A DNA stretch of 64,000 nucleotides, from the NCBI RefSeq assembly GCF_004353225.1, contig NZ_CP037934.1:248001-312000 (forward strand), in the 5' to 3' direction. The notes beneath the pieces are model-generated. The model was given only the letters and a program-made list of their open reading frames with translations. It was not told the origin of the DNA and did no database searches. The first letter of the stretch is position 1, and each line of letters begins with the position of its first letter. Origin of the DNA: Marinobacter sp. JH2. Its GTDB lineage: Bacteria > Pseudomonadota > Gammaproteobacteria > Pseudomonadales > Oleiphilaceae. The position numbers and the translations under genes were made by a program. Below are positions 52,895 through 61,974 of this stretch, in pieces.

Positions 52895-54949
52895 ATGAAC
52901 TGGCGTGCAATGACTGCGACAGGCGTAAGGACACTGTACCCCGTGCACAAGTTGCACGGCGTCATCCTCCTGCTGTTACTCCTGGCGACCTTGTTGCTCG
53001 GGATGGGTAATTCGCTCCACTCCCGCCTGCTGTGGGTCGGGGAACAAGTATGGCCGAACTACTATTTGCTCAACCCGGACGCGGTTGAGCCCAGTTGTAA
53101 CCTGAGTATGGATGTGGATAAAGAAGTGGAGCGTCGGATTCAGGCTTATAAGCCTGACCCCGACGATCTCTTCAGTTCACCACCCAATCCTCAAGCGCTT
53201 CGCAAATCTTTGGAAAGCAACCTGGTGTTGTGTGAACAACGCCATCAGCAGTTTGTCGAGAACCAGAAGCATGCCACCTGGGGGCTGGGTGTTTTTAAAG
53301 ACATCGAGCAAGGGTTGGCTAATTTCTTGTTGGGCAATATTGACCTGACCAAGTTTTTATTTATTGGTATGTTCGCGATGGCTGCGGCCATCTCTGCGCT
53401 GGATTCCGATCATATTGCTCTGAGGCTGCCTCGTAACCGTGCTGAGTGGCGTTTGAGTCAGGGGTCGCAGTTCGTGGTGAACGGGTTGATGATACTGTCT
53501 CTGAATGCCTATCTGGGCAACTTGGAGCGAACGCCGGACTCCACCAGCGCCATGACACTCCAGTATGCCTGGGGGTTGGTGTTTGGTTTGTTCATGATCA
53601 TTAACGCCGTGCGTTTTTTCGCTATTCCTGAGCGGATTAAGCCCGGCAGCATGGATTTTGCCTCAGGTCTTGTGGTGCCGTTGTACTGCACCATGGGCTT
53701 GATTGCCATGAGCTACTTCTTCTTTGTGGATGGTTACTCTTCGGGGTTGGCGATCTACTTTGGCATGATGTCCAACTTGTCCTCGATGTTCATCAACATC
53801 GGACTGTATGTGTTGGTCGGCATGATGCTGAAGCAAACCCGGGTGCCGGAGCTGTTGTTGGGGCTGATAAAGCCATTCAACTTGCCGGCTCCGTTGTTGG
53901 CATCTGTGATTATCTTTGCCACCGCCTTCCCGACGGCATTCACGGGCGCCTCGGGCATCTTTATCCTTGCCGTTGGTGGTGTGGTTTATGACGAGCTTCG
54001 CCGCGCCGGTGCGGGTCGTCAGTTGTCTCTGGCGACAACGGCCATGTCAGGCAGTCTGGGTGTGGTGCTGAATCCCTGTCTGTTGATCGTGGTGGTTGCG
54101 GCGCTGAACAAAGAAGTGACGACCTCAGAGATGTACGGGTGGGGCTTCTGGGTTTTCATTATGTCGGCCAGCTTGTTCTCTTTCATTGTCTGTAAAACCG
54201 AGGGTAACTGGAAGCCGCGGCCTGCGCCGGGTGCCTTGCGCGAGTCTTTGCGGGCAACGAAGCCGTTGTTTCCCTATGTGGCTGTCTCTGCCTTGGTGAT
54301 TCTGGGGATTTGGGGTGTTCTGGGGCTCAAGTTCAATGAATACAGCGCGCCGCTGATTCTTCCGCTGGTGATGCTGGCCATCGTGATGCTCGATTCAGGA
54401 AAGACCAAGGAAGACGTAGCAACGACTTCCCGAGTTCACGAGTTTTTCGGTCGAAGCACGGCTGCAGCAAGCGATGCGGCGGTTCACATCGGTGCGCTAT
54501 TGGCTTTGATCGGGTTCTCGATCTGTCTGGGCGGGATTTTGGAACGGTCCGAGATCGTGCATTTTCTCTTCCCGGAAAGTCTCACCAGTCCGTGGCTCGC
54601 GATGTTGGTGATTGTCGTCATGCTCACGTTTATCGGTATGGTTATGGATCCGTTCGGCGCTGTTATTCTGGTGTCTGCGACCATTGCTCAGCCAGCGATT
54701 CAGATTGGTATTGATCCGTTACATTTCTGGATTGTGTGTCTGGTAGCATTCGAACTTGGCTACCTGAGCCCGCCAGTGGCGCTTAACCACCTGCTTGCCC
54801 GGCAAGTGGTGGGTGAGTCTGAAGTTTTGGCTGCCGAACGCACAGGCTCATTCTGGCACCGGTATGAGCGCCTGCTTCTGCCCTTGGCTGTCATGTTGCC
54901 GACCCTGTTATTGGTGGCCTTTGTTCCGATGCTGTTTTACGCTTTATAA
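52895..54949 (+). CDS. TRAP-type large permease, apparently with fused DctQ-like N-terminus
   Basis: 684 aa. Residues ~1-250 contain about four to five hydrophobic segments and a large periplasmic loop (VWPNYYLLNPDAVEPSCNLSMDVDKEVERRI to about 130), the place of a DctQ-type small subunit. Residues ~290-680 are DctM-like: FATAFPTAFTGASGIFILAVGGVVYDELRRAG, SLGVVLNPCLLIVVVAALNKEV, GMVMDPFGAVILVSATIAQPAIQIGIDPLHFWIVCLVAFELGYLSPPVALNHLLA (the TRAP GxxxPPVG-like motif). Predicted inner membrane, sodium-driven uptake with the preceding binding protein. Substrate not inferable. Confidence 0.88.
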   Translation: MNWRAMTATGVRTLYPVHKLHGVILLLLLLATLLLGMGNSLHSRLLWVGEQVWPNYYLLNPDAVEPSCNLSMDVDKEVERRIQAYKPDPDDLFSSPPNPQALRKSLESNLVLCEQRHQQFVENQKHATWGLGVFKDIEQGLANFLLGNIDLTKFLFIGMFAMAAAISALDSDHIALRLPRNRAEWRLSQGSQFVVNGLMILSLNAYLGNLERTPDSTSAMTLQYAWGLVFGLFMIINAVRFFAIPERIKPGSMDFASGLVVPLYCTMGLIAMSYFFFVDGYSSGLAIYFGMMSNLSSMFINIGLYVLVGMMLKQTRVPELLLGLIKPFNLPAPLLASVIIFATAFPTAFTGASGIFILAVGGVVYDELRRAGAGRQLSLATTAMSGSLGVVLNPCLLIVVVAALNKEVTTSEMYGWGFWVFIMSASLFSFIVCKTEGNWKPRPAPGALRESLRATKPLFPYVAVSALVILGIWGVLGLKFNEYSAPLILPLVMLAIVMLDSGKTKEDVATTSRVHEFFGRSTAAASDAAVHIGALLALIGFSICLGGILERSEIVHFLFPESLTSPWLAMLVIVVMLTFIGMVMDPFGAVILVSATIAQPAIQIGIDPLHFWIVCLVAFELGYLSPPVALNHLLARQVVGESEVLAAERTGSFWHRYERLLLPLAVMLPTLLLVAFVPMLFYAL

Positions 54950-54962
54950 AATCATCGGATTC

Positions 54963-54999
54963 AAAAAACCCGCGAGAGTCCTGCTCCGCGGGTTTTTTT
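54963..54999 (+). terminator. Rho-independent terminator
   Basis: AAAAAACCCGCG with CGCGGGTTTTTTT, a 12-nt loop, 14 bp after the permease stop. Ends the TRAP-like operon. Confidence 0.92.
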
Positions 55000-55038
55000 G
55001 TTTGAGAGTCCGGCAATCTCTAGGCTGATGGAGCATTC

Positions 55039-57627
55039 GTGAGAGCTTTAATTGCGTGTTTTTTATTTTCACCATGGACGGTGGGGCTGACCGGTTGCAG
55101 TGATTCTGGAGGCTCGGGTGGCGAGGAGCTCGAACGTCTTTCCAGCCCCCTGTCGGGGGTTATCGCTATCGAAGCGAACAGCCGGATTGACCAGGACACC
55201 ATGGATCAATTGCGTCGAGAGGGCGCATCTCCCGCTGCAGGTGAGCAAAAGTTACCGGCGAGTTTTGTTCTTGCGGGGTATGTCAGCCCGAATGCAGGTA
55301 CTTACCCGGCTCCCGCTCGAGCTTGTCAAACCCAGGATTACGAGTTTGACCTGAGCGATACGTTTTTGGTGCCTCTAGCCGCTGGTGAAACGGTGGTACT
55401 CAAGAGCTTTGGTACCTGTGGCGCAAATGTCGCCCTAGAATTACAGGTTGAGGGTTATCCACCCGTACGTACAACAGGCGGGGACGAAACCGCACAGTTT
55501 CGCTTAAATACCGAGCAAACTGGCGAGTACCAAGTGGTGGTGCGGAACGTGGGTAATGTGCCGTCCCGTTATGTACTGTTGAAAACCACCGGAACTGCGC
55601 AACAAAATGCCACATACGTTTGGCCGGATCACAGATTTGTGGAAGGCGAGGCGATTGTCACGCTGGCTGAATCCGCTTCTGTACCTGGAGCGGTCTCACA
55701 CATGAGTGCGCAACGTTCTGCTGCGGTGCGGAAGCTCGGTGAGCGCACTTGGCTGAGCACAATGCCAAACAACACTCGCGCGATGGCAGGTGATCAGAGA
55801 TTGCCGGATACGCTGGCATGGATTCGCTCACTCAGGGAGCAGCCAGACGTTGAGTCGGTCGTTCCTAATTATCAGATGCGGAGCCAGTCACCGGTGGGAG
55901 AACCGCTGTACAGCAAGCAATGGCACTACGGGATGATCAATGGGCCGGTTGCCTGGCAGATTGAGCCAAGGGGCGGTGCTGGCGTCAACGTGGCAGTGTT
56001 GGATACTGGGTTGTTCCGGAAGCAGGGCGCGTCAAATTGGCACCCGGATTTGGACCGGAATGTGGTAACAGGCCGGGACTTTGTCGATAACGACAACGAC
56101 CCGAGAGATCCGGGTAGCAGTGTGGGCGGGAACGTGTATCACGGAACACACGTAGCGGGAACCGTCGCGGCTGTTATTGATAACAAGGGCAGTGGTGGCG
56201 TTGCGTTTGGAGCTAACTTGCTGCCAGTGCGGGTGCTGGGCGAAGGCGGCACCGGTTCGTCCGCTGACTTGATTGATGCCATCGCTTGGTTGGTGAACGG
56301 TGGCAGCGGGCAGCCGCCAAGGGCGCACATAGTCAATATGAGCTTGGGGGGGCTGCCGGAGATACCTCAGTTGGAGTCGGTCATTGCTGCGGGTGTCAAT
56401 AAAGGCATGCTTTTTGTTGCTGCGGCGGGCAATGGAGCGGGTTCGGTAAAATCCTACCCGGCGGCCTCCCGGAACGTGCTTGCCGTGAGTGCGGTCGACG
56501 GCGCACGCAACTTGGCTTCATATTCAAATTACGGCAGTTGGATTGATTTGGCGGCGCCGGGCGGTGACGCAGGGCGCGATGCCAATAACGACGGTGAAGC
56601 AGATTTGATCTGGAGCACCAGTGCAGCGCTTAAATCCGGTCAGTACGAGCCGGATTACAGAGGGCTTCAAGGTACTTCCATGGCGGCACCCCACGTTTCT
56701 GGTGTGCTGGCGATGATGAAAGCGGGAACGTCCGATCTCAGCTATGGCGATGTCAGGGCGCTGCTCGAAAGTGGCGAATTAACAGAATATTCGGGCAGGC
56801 ACTCGGATCATCTTGGGTACGGAGTGCTTGATGCGGCCAAAGCCGTGTCGGCAGCCAGCCAAGGATTTACGGGCCCGGTATTGTCTGCGTCACCGGCCGT
56901 GGTGTCGTTGAGCAACGAAGGGGTTGAGGTTCAGGCGGTTGAGCTGAATATATATGGCTCTGCACCAGTGACTGGCGCTTCTGTAGACTCATCCCCAGCT
57001 TGGTTACGCGTGACGGAAGACTTCTCGCGGGAGCCGTTTACCCTAGAGGTTATTTTATTGCCGGGCCGACTGGCGCCCGATGTCGCCGCCAGAGGTGATA
57101 TTGTGGTGAATTACAATATGAATAAACAGCTGCGCATACCGGTTATTGGCCAGTTGATTACCGATGAAAAAGCCCGGAATGCTGGCAAACACTTTGTGTT
57201 GCTGGTTGGTACCGAACCAAACGAGCAGGGTGTGTATTTGGCCGAGGCACAGGTGACAGCCACGGTGCAGGATGGCGAGTATTCATTTCAGTTCGAAGCC
57301 GACGATGGCGAAGAGCCCCGGGAGCTCAACGAGGTGGCTCCGGGCGACTATTATCTGGTTGCCGGTACGGATATCGATGGTGATGGATTTATCTGCCAGT
57401 CTGGGGAAGCATGCGCCGAATATCCCGTCTCGGGTTTGCGGGAGGTGGTTACCGTTCAATCGGGGCAATCCATCAGTGACCTGCGCATGACCACCGGGTT
57501 TAGCCGTCCGACCATTTCTGCAGCCAGCCCGGACGTCCTGCCCAGACCCGCGTTTAAAGGCTACCGGCTTATGAATGCAAGCAGCCGCGCGGTTCCCATG
57601 AATTCAACTATAAAGGCATTGCAATGA
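55039..57627 (+). CDS. Subtilisin-like (S8) serine protease, lipoprotein with accessory domains
   Basis: 862 aa, GTG start with TGGAG upstream. Short signal with lipobox VGLTGC. Residues ~60-190 are beta-rich (FDLSDTFLVPLAAGETVVLKS, YQVVVRNVGN), a PPC-like domain. An I9-like/propeptide stretch follows (VEGEAIVTLAES to VESVVPNYQM). Catalytic Asp 322 (VAVLDTGLF), His 368 (HGTHVAGT), Asn region AAAGNGAGS, Ser 547 (GTSMAAPH). The last ~250 residues are beta-sandwich-like with Ca-like DIDGDGFICQ. Its stop overlaps the PrcB-like gene start (ATGA), so the two proteins are made together. A surface-anchored protease, substrate unknown. Confidence 0.92.
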   Translation: MRALIACFLFSPWTVGLTGCSDSGGSGGEELERLSSPLSGVIAIEANSRIDQDTMDQLRREGASPAAGEQKLPASFVLAGYVSPNAGTYPAPARACQTQDYEFDLSDTFLVPLAAGETVVLKSFGTCGANVALELQVEGYPPVRTTGGDETAQFRLNTEQTGEYQVVVRNVGNVPSRYVLLKTTGTAQQNATYVWPDHRFVEGEAIVTLAESASVPGAVSHMSAQRSAAVRKLGERTWLSTMPNNTRAMAGDQRLPDTLAWIRSLREQPDVESVVPNYQMRSQSPVGEPLYSKQWHYGMINGPVAWQIEPRGGAGVNVAVLDTGLFRKQGASNWHPDLDRNVVTGRDFVDNDNDPRDPGSSVGGNVYHGTHVAGTVAAVIDNKGSGGVAFGANLLPVRVLGEGGTGSSADLIDAIAWLVNGGSGQPPRAHIVNMSLGGLPEIPQLESVIAAGVNKGMLFVAAAGNGAGSVKSYPAASRNVLAVSAVDGARNLASYSNYGSWIDLAAPGGDAGRDANNDGEADLIWSTSAALKSGQYEPDYRGLQGTSMAAPHVSGVLAMMKAGTSDLSYGDVRALLESGELTEYSGRHSDHLGYGVLDAAKAVSAASQGFTGPVLSASPAVVSLSNEGVEVQAVELNIYGSAPVTGASVDSSPAWLRVTEDFSREPFTLEVILLPGRLAPDVAARGDIVVNYNMNKQLRIPVIGQLITDEKARNAGKHFVLLVGTEPNEQGVYLAEAQVTATVQDGEYSFQFEADDGEEPRELNEVAPGDYYLVAGTDIDGDGFICQSGEACAEYPVSGLREVVTVQSGQSISDLRMTTGFSRPTISAASPDVLPRPAFKGYRLMNASSRAVPMNSTIKALQ

Positions 57628-58121
57628 CCCCTTTTACGATGAAAGCATTCACGGCCTCCGCACTTTTGTTGGTTTTAACCGGCTGCGCCGCCTCAGGTAA
57701 CACCGCGCCTCAGCAAATCTCGCAGGTACGGCAGATTACTCAGTCAGCTCATTGTGGTTTGACCGGCCCCGGTGTCGCTTACGTGGATTCCGCGGAAGAA
57801 TTAGACGCATTTTTGGGAGTGCGAGGCCAGAATATGTCGACGGGCGTGATCCGTCAGGTCGATTTAGCGCAAGAGCAACTGATTTTCGTGACTTTGGGCC
57901 AAAAACCCACCGCTGGCTATAGCCTTGGGCTGAAAGAAGTCAGCCAAGAACATGGTACGCTCAAACTGCAGGTGGATTTAAAGGCGCCCGCGCCAGACAT
58001 GATGGTGGCGCAGGTAATCACCTCGCCGTGTGTTGTGCTGGCTGTCGCCGGTGGCAACTGGGAACGGGTTGAAGTGACGGGTGCCACCGAACAACCACTG
58101 GTAGAACGGGTTAAGCGCTGA
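57624..58121 (+). CDS. PrcB-C-domain lipoprotein partner of the subtilase
   Basis: 165 aa; ATG overlaps the protease stop. Lipobox LTGC (about 17-20). The mature part resembles the PrcB C-terminal domain: YVDSAEELDAFLGV, DLAQEQLIFVTLGQKPTAGYSLGLKEVS and the closing Cys-containing TSPCVVLAVAGGNWERVEVTG. In Treponema denticola PrcB stabilises the subtilisin-like dentilisin complex, so a chaperone or inhibitor role for the adjacent protease is a fair inference. The family assignment is by motif and context only. Confidence 0.8.
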   Translation: MTPFTMKAFTASALLLVLTGCAASGNTAPQQISQVRQITQSAHCGLTGPGVAYVDSAEELDAFLGVRGQNMSTGVIRQVDLAQEQLIFVTLGQKPTAGYSLGLKEVSQEHGTLKLQVDLKAPAPDMMVAQVITSPCVVLAVAGGNWERVEVTGATEQPLVERVKR

Positions 58122-58215
58122 TTTCTGCTGCATGGTCTAAAAATCAATCGTTGATCTTTCAGCGCCAATCAATAAGCTATGGCGCAACGATCATTTTCGG
58201 AGTTCTGCCCTTTCT

Positions 58216-60111
58216 ATGAGCCAGCAACAATACAACGCCGATGCCATTGAAGTTCTTAGCGGTCTTGACCCGGTACGTAAGCGCCCGGGTATGTATACCG
58301 ATACATCAAGGCCAAATCATCTGGCGCAAGAGGTGATCGACAACAGTGTCGATGAAGCCTTGGCTGGCCATGCTCGCAAAATTGAGGTGATCCTGCACAG
58401 CGATAATTCGTTGAGCGTGGAAGACGATGGCCGGGGTATGCCGGTTGACATCCATAAAGAAGAAGGTGTGCCTGGCGTTGAGCTGATCCTTTCACGCTTA
58501 CACGCAGGTGGTAAGTTCTCGGAAGGGAACTATAACTTCTCCGGCGGGTTGCACGGTGTGGGTGTTTCCGTGGTTAATGCCTTGTCGACTTTGCTGGAAG
58601 TCACCATTCGCCGGGACAGCCAAGTCCACAGAATGACCTTCGAAAACGGTGAGAAAGCCAGCGAACTTGAAGTCATCGACACGGTTGGCAAGCGCAACAC
58701 GGGTACTCGGCTGCGGTTTTCACCGGATCCAAAATATTTCGATAGTCCCAACTTCTCGGTCAGCCGCTTGCGCCATAATCTGCGCGCAAAAGCGGTGTTG
58801 TGCCCGGGCCTGACTGTAATATTCGTACAGGAAAAAACCGGCGAGAAAGACGAATGGTTGTATGAAGACGGTCTGCGAGACTATCTGCGCACCGCATTGG
58901 CTGATATCGAAGCAGTGCCTCTGGACCCGTTTACCGGCAGCTTGTCCGGAAATCAGGAAGCAGTGGACTGGGCCATACAGTGGCTTCCCGAAGGCGGTGA
59001 TGCTGTTCAGGAAAGCTACGTTAACCTGATCCCGACCGCCCAAGGCGGAACGCACGTGAACGGCCTGCGCACCGGTATGTTGGAGGCTATGCGGGAGTTT
59101 TGTGAATTCCGCAACCTCCTGCCCCGTGGTGTTAAGTTGTCGCCGGAAGATATCTGGGAGCGGGTTGCCTACGTATTGTCGTTCAAAATGCAGGAGCCCC
59201 AGTTTTCCGGTCAGACCAAAGAGCGTCTGTCTTCGCGCGAAGCAGCGGCTTTTGTCTCGGGTGTCGTTAAAGATGCATTCAGCCTGTGGTTGAACCAGCA
59301 TACCGATGTGGCCGAAGTGCTGGCGGAGCTCTTTATTAGCAACGCTCAGCGTCGTCTTCGGGCCAGTAAAAAAGTGGCTCGTAAAAAGGTGACCTCTGGT
59401 CCCGCGCTGCCGGGAAAGCTGGCGGATTGTTCGGGCACCGATACCAATCGTTCTGAACTGTTTCTGGTGGAGGGTGACTCGGCTGGCGGCTCCGCCAAGC
59501 AAGCCCGTGATCGAGAATTTCAGGCGGTGATGCCGCTGCGAGGCAAGATATTGAACACTTGGGAAGTAGATTCCGGTGAAATTCTGGCTTCTCAGGAAGT
59601 ACATGATATTGCGGTTGCTATCGGCGTGGACCCCGGCTCTGATGATTTAGCCGGCTTGCGGTACAACAAGGTATGCATACTCGCCGACGCAGACTCCGAT
59701 GGGCTGCATATTGCTACTTTGTTATGTGCGTTATTTGTGAAGCACTTCAGGCCGCTGGTCAGTGCCGGGCATGTGTTCGTTGCTATGCCTCCGCTGTACC
59801 GGGTAGATTTGGGAAAGGAAACGTTTTACGCGCTGGACGAGCACGAAAAGCAGGGCATTATTGATCGGCTGGCTGCAGAAAATCGGCGGGGCAAGCTTCA
59901 GGTTACCCGTTTTAAAGGGTTGGGTGAAATGAACCCGCTGCAGCTGCGCGAAACCACCATGGCCCCGGATACGCGGCGTCTGGTGATGTTGACGTTGGAA
60001 GAAGGCGACGATACCGACGAAGCGATGGATATGTTGTTGGGTAAGAAACGCGCCTCGGATCGCAAGGCTTGGCTGGAAGCCTACGGTAACATGGCGGACG
60101 TTGCGGGCTGA
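58216..60111 (+). CDS. parE: DNA topoisomerase IV subunit B
   Basis: 631 aa. GHKL ATPase motifs: VIDNSVDEALAG, EDDGRGMPVD, GGLHGVGVSVVNALS, QGGTHVNGL with the Lys region QTKERLSSRE. TOPRIM: EGDSAGGSAKQARDREFQAVMPLRGKILN and ADADSDGLHIATLL; C-terminal RFKGLGEMNPLQLRETTM and the final ML/LGKKRASDRKAWLE. Shorter than GyrB (no ~170-residue insert), which favours ParE. Works with ParC to decatenate chromosomes. No parC in the window. Confidence 0.96.
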   Translation: MSQQQYNADAIEVLSGLDPVRKRPGMYTDTSRPNHLAQEVIDNSVDEALAGHARKIEVILHSDNSLSVEDDGRGMPVDIHKEEGVPGVELILSRLHAGGKFSEGNYNFSGGLHGVGVSVVNALSTLLEVTIRRDSQVHRMTFENGEKASELEVIDTVGKRNTGTRLRFSPDPKYFDSPNFSVSRLRHNLRAKAVLCPGLTVIFVQEKTGEKDEWLYEDGLRDYLRTALADIEAVPLDPFTGSLSGNQEAVDWAIQWLPEGGDAVQESYVNLIPTAQGGTHVNGLRTGMLEAMREFCEFRNLLPRGVKLSPEDIWERVAYVLSFKMQEPQFSGQTKERLSSREAAAFVSGVVKDAFSLWLNQHTDVAEVLAELFISNAQRRLRASKKVARKKVTSGPALPGKLADCSGTDTNRSELFLVEGDSAGGSAKQARDREFQAVMPLRGKILNTWEVDSGEILASQEVHDIAVAIGVDPGSDDLAGLRYNKVCILADADSDGLHIATLLCALFVKHFRPLVSAGHVFVAMPPLYRVDLGKETFYALDEHEKQGIIDRLAAENRRGKLQVTRFKGLGEMNPLQLRETTMAPDTRRLVMLTLEEGDDTDEAMDMLLGKKRASDRKAWLEAYGNMADVAG

Positions 60112-60174
60112 TATTTCTTTTGGAACTATTAAAAGTTCGCCTTATTCTTTTTAAGTTTCTCTCGAGCTCGTTAT

Positions 60175-60204
60175 CCTGTCTGTTTTCCGGGTGGAACAGA
60201 CAGG
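60175..60204 (+). promoter_or_regulatory. Perfect 10-bp hairpin at the SLC13 ribosome-binding region
   Basis: CCTGTCTGTT (60175-60184) pairs with AACAGACAGG (60195-60204) around TTCCGGGTGG. It ends 3 bp before the ATG at 60208. The likely Shine-Dalgarno (GGGTGG, or the final AGG) lies in the loop or the 3' arm. Could be a translational control element, an operator, or a stem protecting the parE 3' end. Confidence 0.6.
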
Positions 60205-60207
60205 CTT

Positions 60208-61974
60208 ATGGAGTGGGACGGCTGGTTTTCTCTATTTTTGGCAGGTGCTGCACTGGCGTTGATGGTGTCGGGCCGGTTTGCACCACACCTCGTGATGCTG
60301 GCGGTGCTGGTGTTGCTCAGCGCTACGGGCATTGTTAGCCATGAACAAGCGCTGATCGGGTTTAGTAACCCCGGCCTCATCACCGTTGTTGCCTTGTTTG
60401 TTGTTGCCTCGGGAGTCCATCACTCCGGAGGCGTCGATCTTTTAGTGCGCTATATCCTCGGCAAACCCAAAACGGTGCGGGCGGCTCAGGCTCGTATCGC
60501 CTTGCCGGTTACTCTGCTCAGTGGCTTTCTGAATAACACGCCTGTGGTCGCGACCATGATCCCAGCGGTCCATGGCTGGTCGCGCAAGATTGGTGTAGCC
60601 CCTTCCAAGCTAATGATTCCCCTAAGTTATGCCGCAATTTTCGGTGGCACGCTGACCATGATTGGTACCAGTACCAACCTTGTAGTGAATGGTCAGTACC
60701 AACAGTTAACCGGCAATGATGGTTTTTCCATTTTCGCAATTACCCAAGTCGGGTTGCCGGTGGCGGCTATTGGTGTTTTTGCGATGCTGGTGTTCCTGCC
60801 GCGATTCCTGCCTGAGAAGAAAGACTATCAAAAATTCGGTTCGGTCAAAGAATTCACCCTTGAGGTAGCGGTTGCGGTCAACGGGCCTTTGGTTGGTAAA
60901 TCGGTGGGAGAGGCTGGTCTAAGGGAGCTTGAGAGGCTCTATCTGGTCGAAATTGAACGTGACGGAAGCGTCGTCACGGCCGTGCCTTCAGAAGAACGGT
61001 TGCGGGGTGGCGACCGGTTGGTGTTTGCCGGTGACACCCAAGCGATATCCGATTTGCTCCGAATCAATGGCATTGTGCCATCAGTTCATGATGATGAGCC
61101 GGCGCTCAGTAAAGATCGAGCTGAACGACGATTGGTTGAAGCGGTGCTCTCTCCGCAGTGTGATGTGCTCGGACAGACTATTCGCGATGCCCGTGTGCGA
61201 GACCGATACGGTGCCGTGGTGTTAGCGGTGGCCCGGGGTGGTGAAAGGGTGCCTGGTAATCTTGGAAATATCCGGCTGCGCCCTGGCGATGTGTTGTTGC
61301 TTGAAGCTCGCCCCGCATTTGTAAGTCGTCAGCGCTACAACAAAGATTTTCTGTTGATTAACGATTTGGAAACCGAAGCCCCGCGTCACGACCGGGCCTG
61401 GTTGTCCTGGGGGATTCTACTGGTGCTGGTTGGCCTCGCAGCCTGCGGGGTTATGACTATGCTGAATGCCGCTCTGGTGGGGGCGTTTTTGATGATCGTC
61501 GCGGGCTGTTGCACGGTTGGGCAGGCGCAGAAGGCGGTCGACGTACCTGTAGTGTTAACCATTGCATCCTCCTTTGCGCTGGGCGGAGCACTAGAGCAGA
61601 CCGGCGCAGCACGGTATTTGGCCGATTCGGTGTTTGGGCTGAGCCAGGGTAATGCGTTGGTGGCTCTTATTCTGGTGTATTTGGTGGTGTCTGTCCTTAC
61701 AGAAGTGATCACCAATAATGCTGCTGCGGTGCTGATTGTGCCAGTCGTGCTGTCGCTGACGCAGGCCATGGGGGTGGCAGAAGAGCCTTTTATCATCGCC
61801 GTGATGATGGCGGCTTCGGCGAGCTTTGCGACGCCGTTAGGCTATCAGACGAATATGATGGTGTTCGGGCCTGGAGGCTATCGTTTTACCGACTTTCTGA
61901 AGGTAGGGTTACCCATGAATATTTTCGTGGGGATTGTCGCGGTGAGCGTCATCGCACTGATTTATAACATCTGA
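60208..61974 (+). CDS. SLC13-family permease with two RCK_C (TrkA-C) domains
   Basis: 588 aa. N-terminal membrane half opens MEWDGWFSLFLAGAALALMVSG and has GFSNPGLITVVALFVVASG, FLNNTPVVATMIPAV (the SLC13 N-N-T motif) and GGTLTMIGTSTNLVVNGQ. Residues ~205-395 carry two RCK_C domains (EVAVAVNGPLVGKSVGEAGLRELERLYLVEIERDG; ERRLVEAVLSPQCDVLGQTIRDARVRDRYGAVVLAVARGG). The second membrane half has VITNNAAAVLIVPVVLS and SFATPLGYQTNMMVFGPG. Transports sulfate, phosphate or dicarboxylates with sodium in related proteins. 3' end overlaps the convergent EAL gene by 13 bp. Confidence 0.9.
   Translation: MEWDGWFSLFLAGAALALMVSGRFAPHLVMLAVLVLLSATGIVSHEQALIGFSNPGLITVVALFVVASGVHHSGGVDLLVRYILGKPKTVRAAQARIALPVTLLSGFLNNTPVVATMIPAVHGWSRKIGVAPSKLMIPLSYAAIFGGTLTMIGTSTNLVVNGQYQQLTGNDGFSIFAITQVGLPVAAIGVFAMLVFLPRFLPEKKDYQKFGSVKEFTLEVAVAVNGPLVGKSVGEAGLRELERLYLVEIERDGSVVTAVPSEERLRGGDRLVFAGDTQAISDLLRINGIVPSVHDDEPALSKDRAERRLVEAVLSPQCDVLGQTIRDARVRDRYGAVVLAVARGGERVPGNLGNIRLRPGDVLLLEARPAFVSRQRYNKDFLLINDLETEAPRHDRAWLSWGILLVLVGLAACGVMTMLNAALVGAFLMIVAGCCTVGQAQKAVDVPVVLTIASSFALGGALEQTGAARYLADSVFGLSQGNALVALILVYLVVSVLTEVITNNAAAVLIVPVVLSLTQAMGVAEEPFIIAVMMAASASFATPLGYQTNMMVFGPGGYRFTDFLKVGLPMNIFVGIVAVSVIALIYNI

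Noticed and set aside
58720..59604. 294-aa minus-strand ORF in parE
   Set aside because: Shadow of the ParE frame, which is unambiguous.
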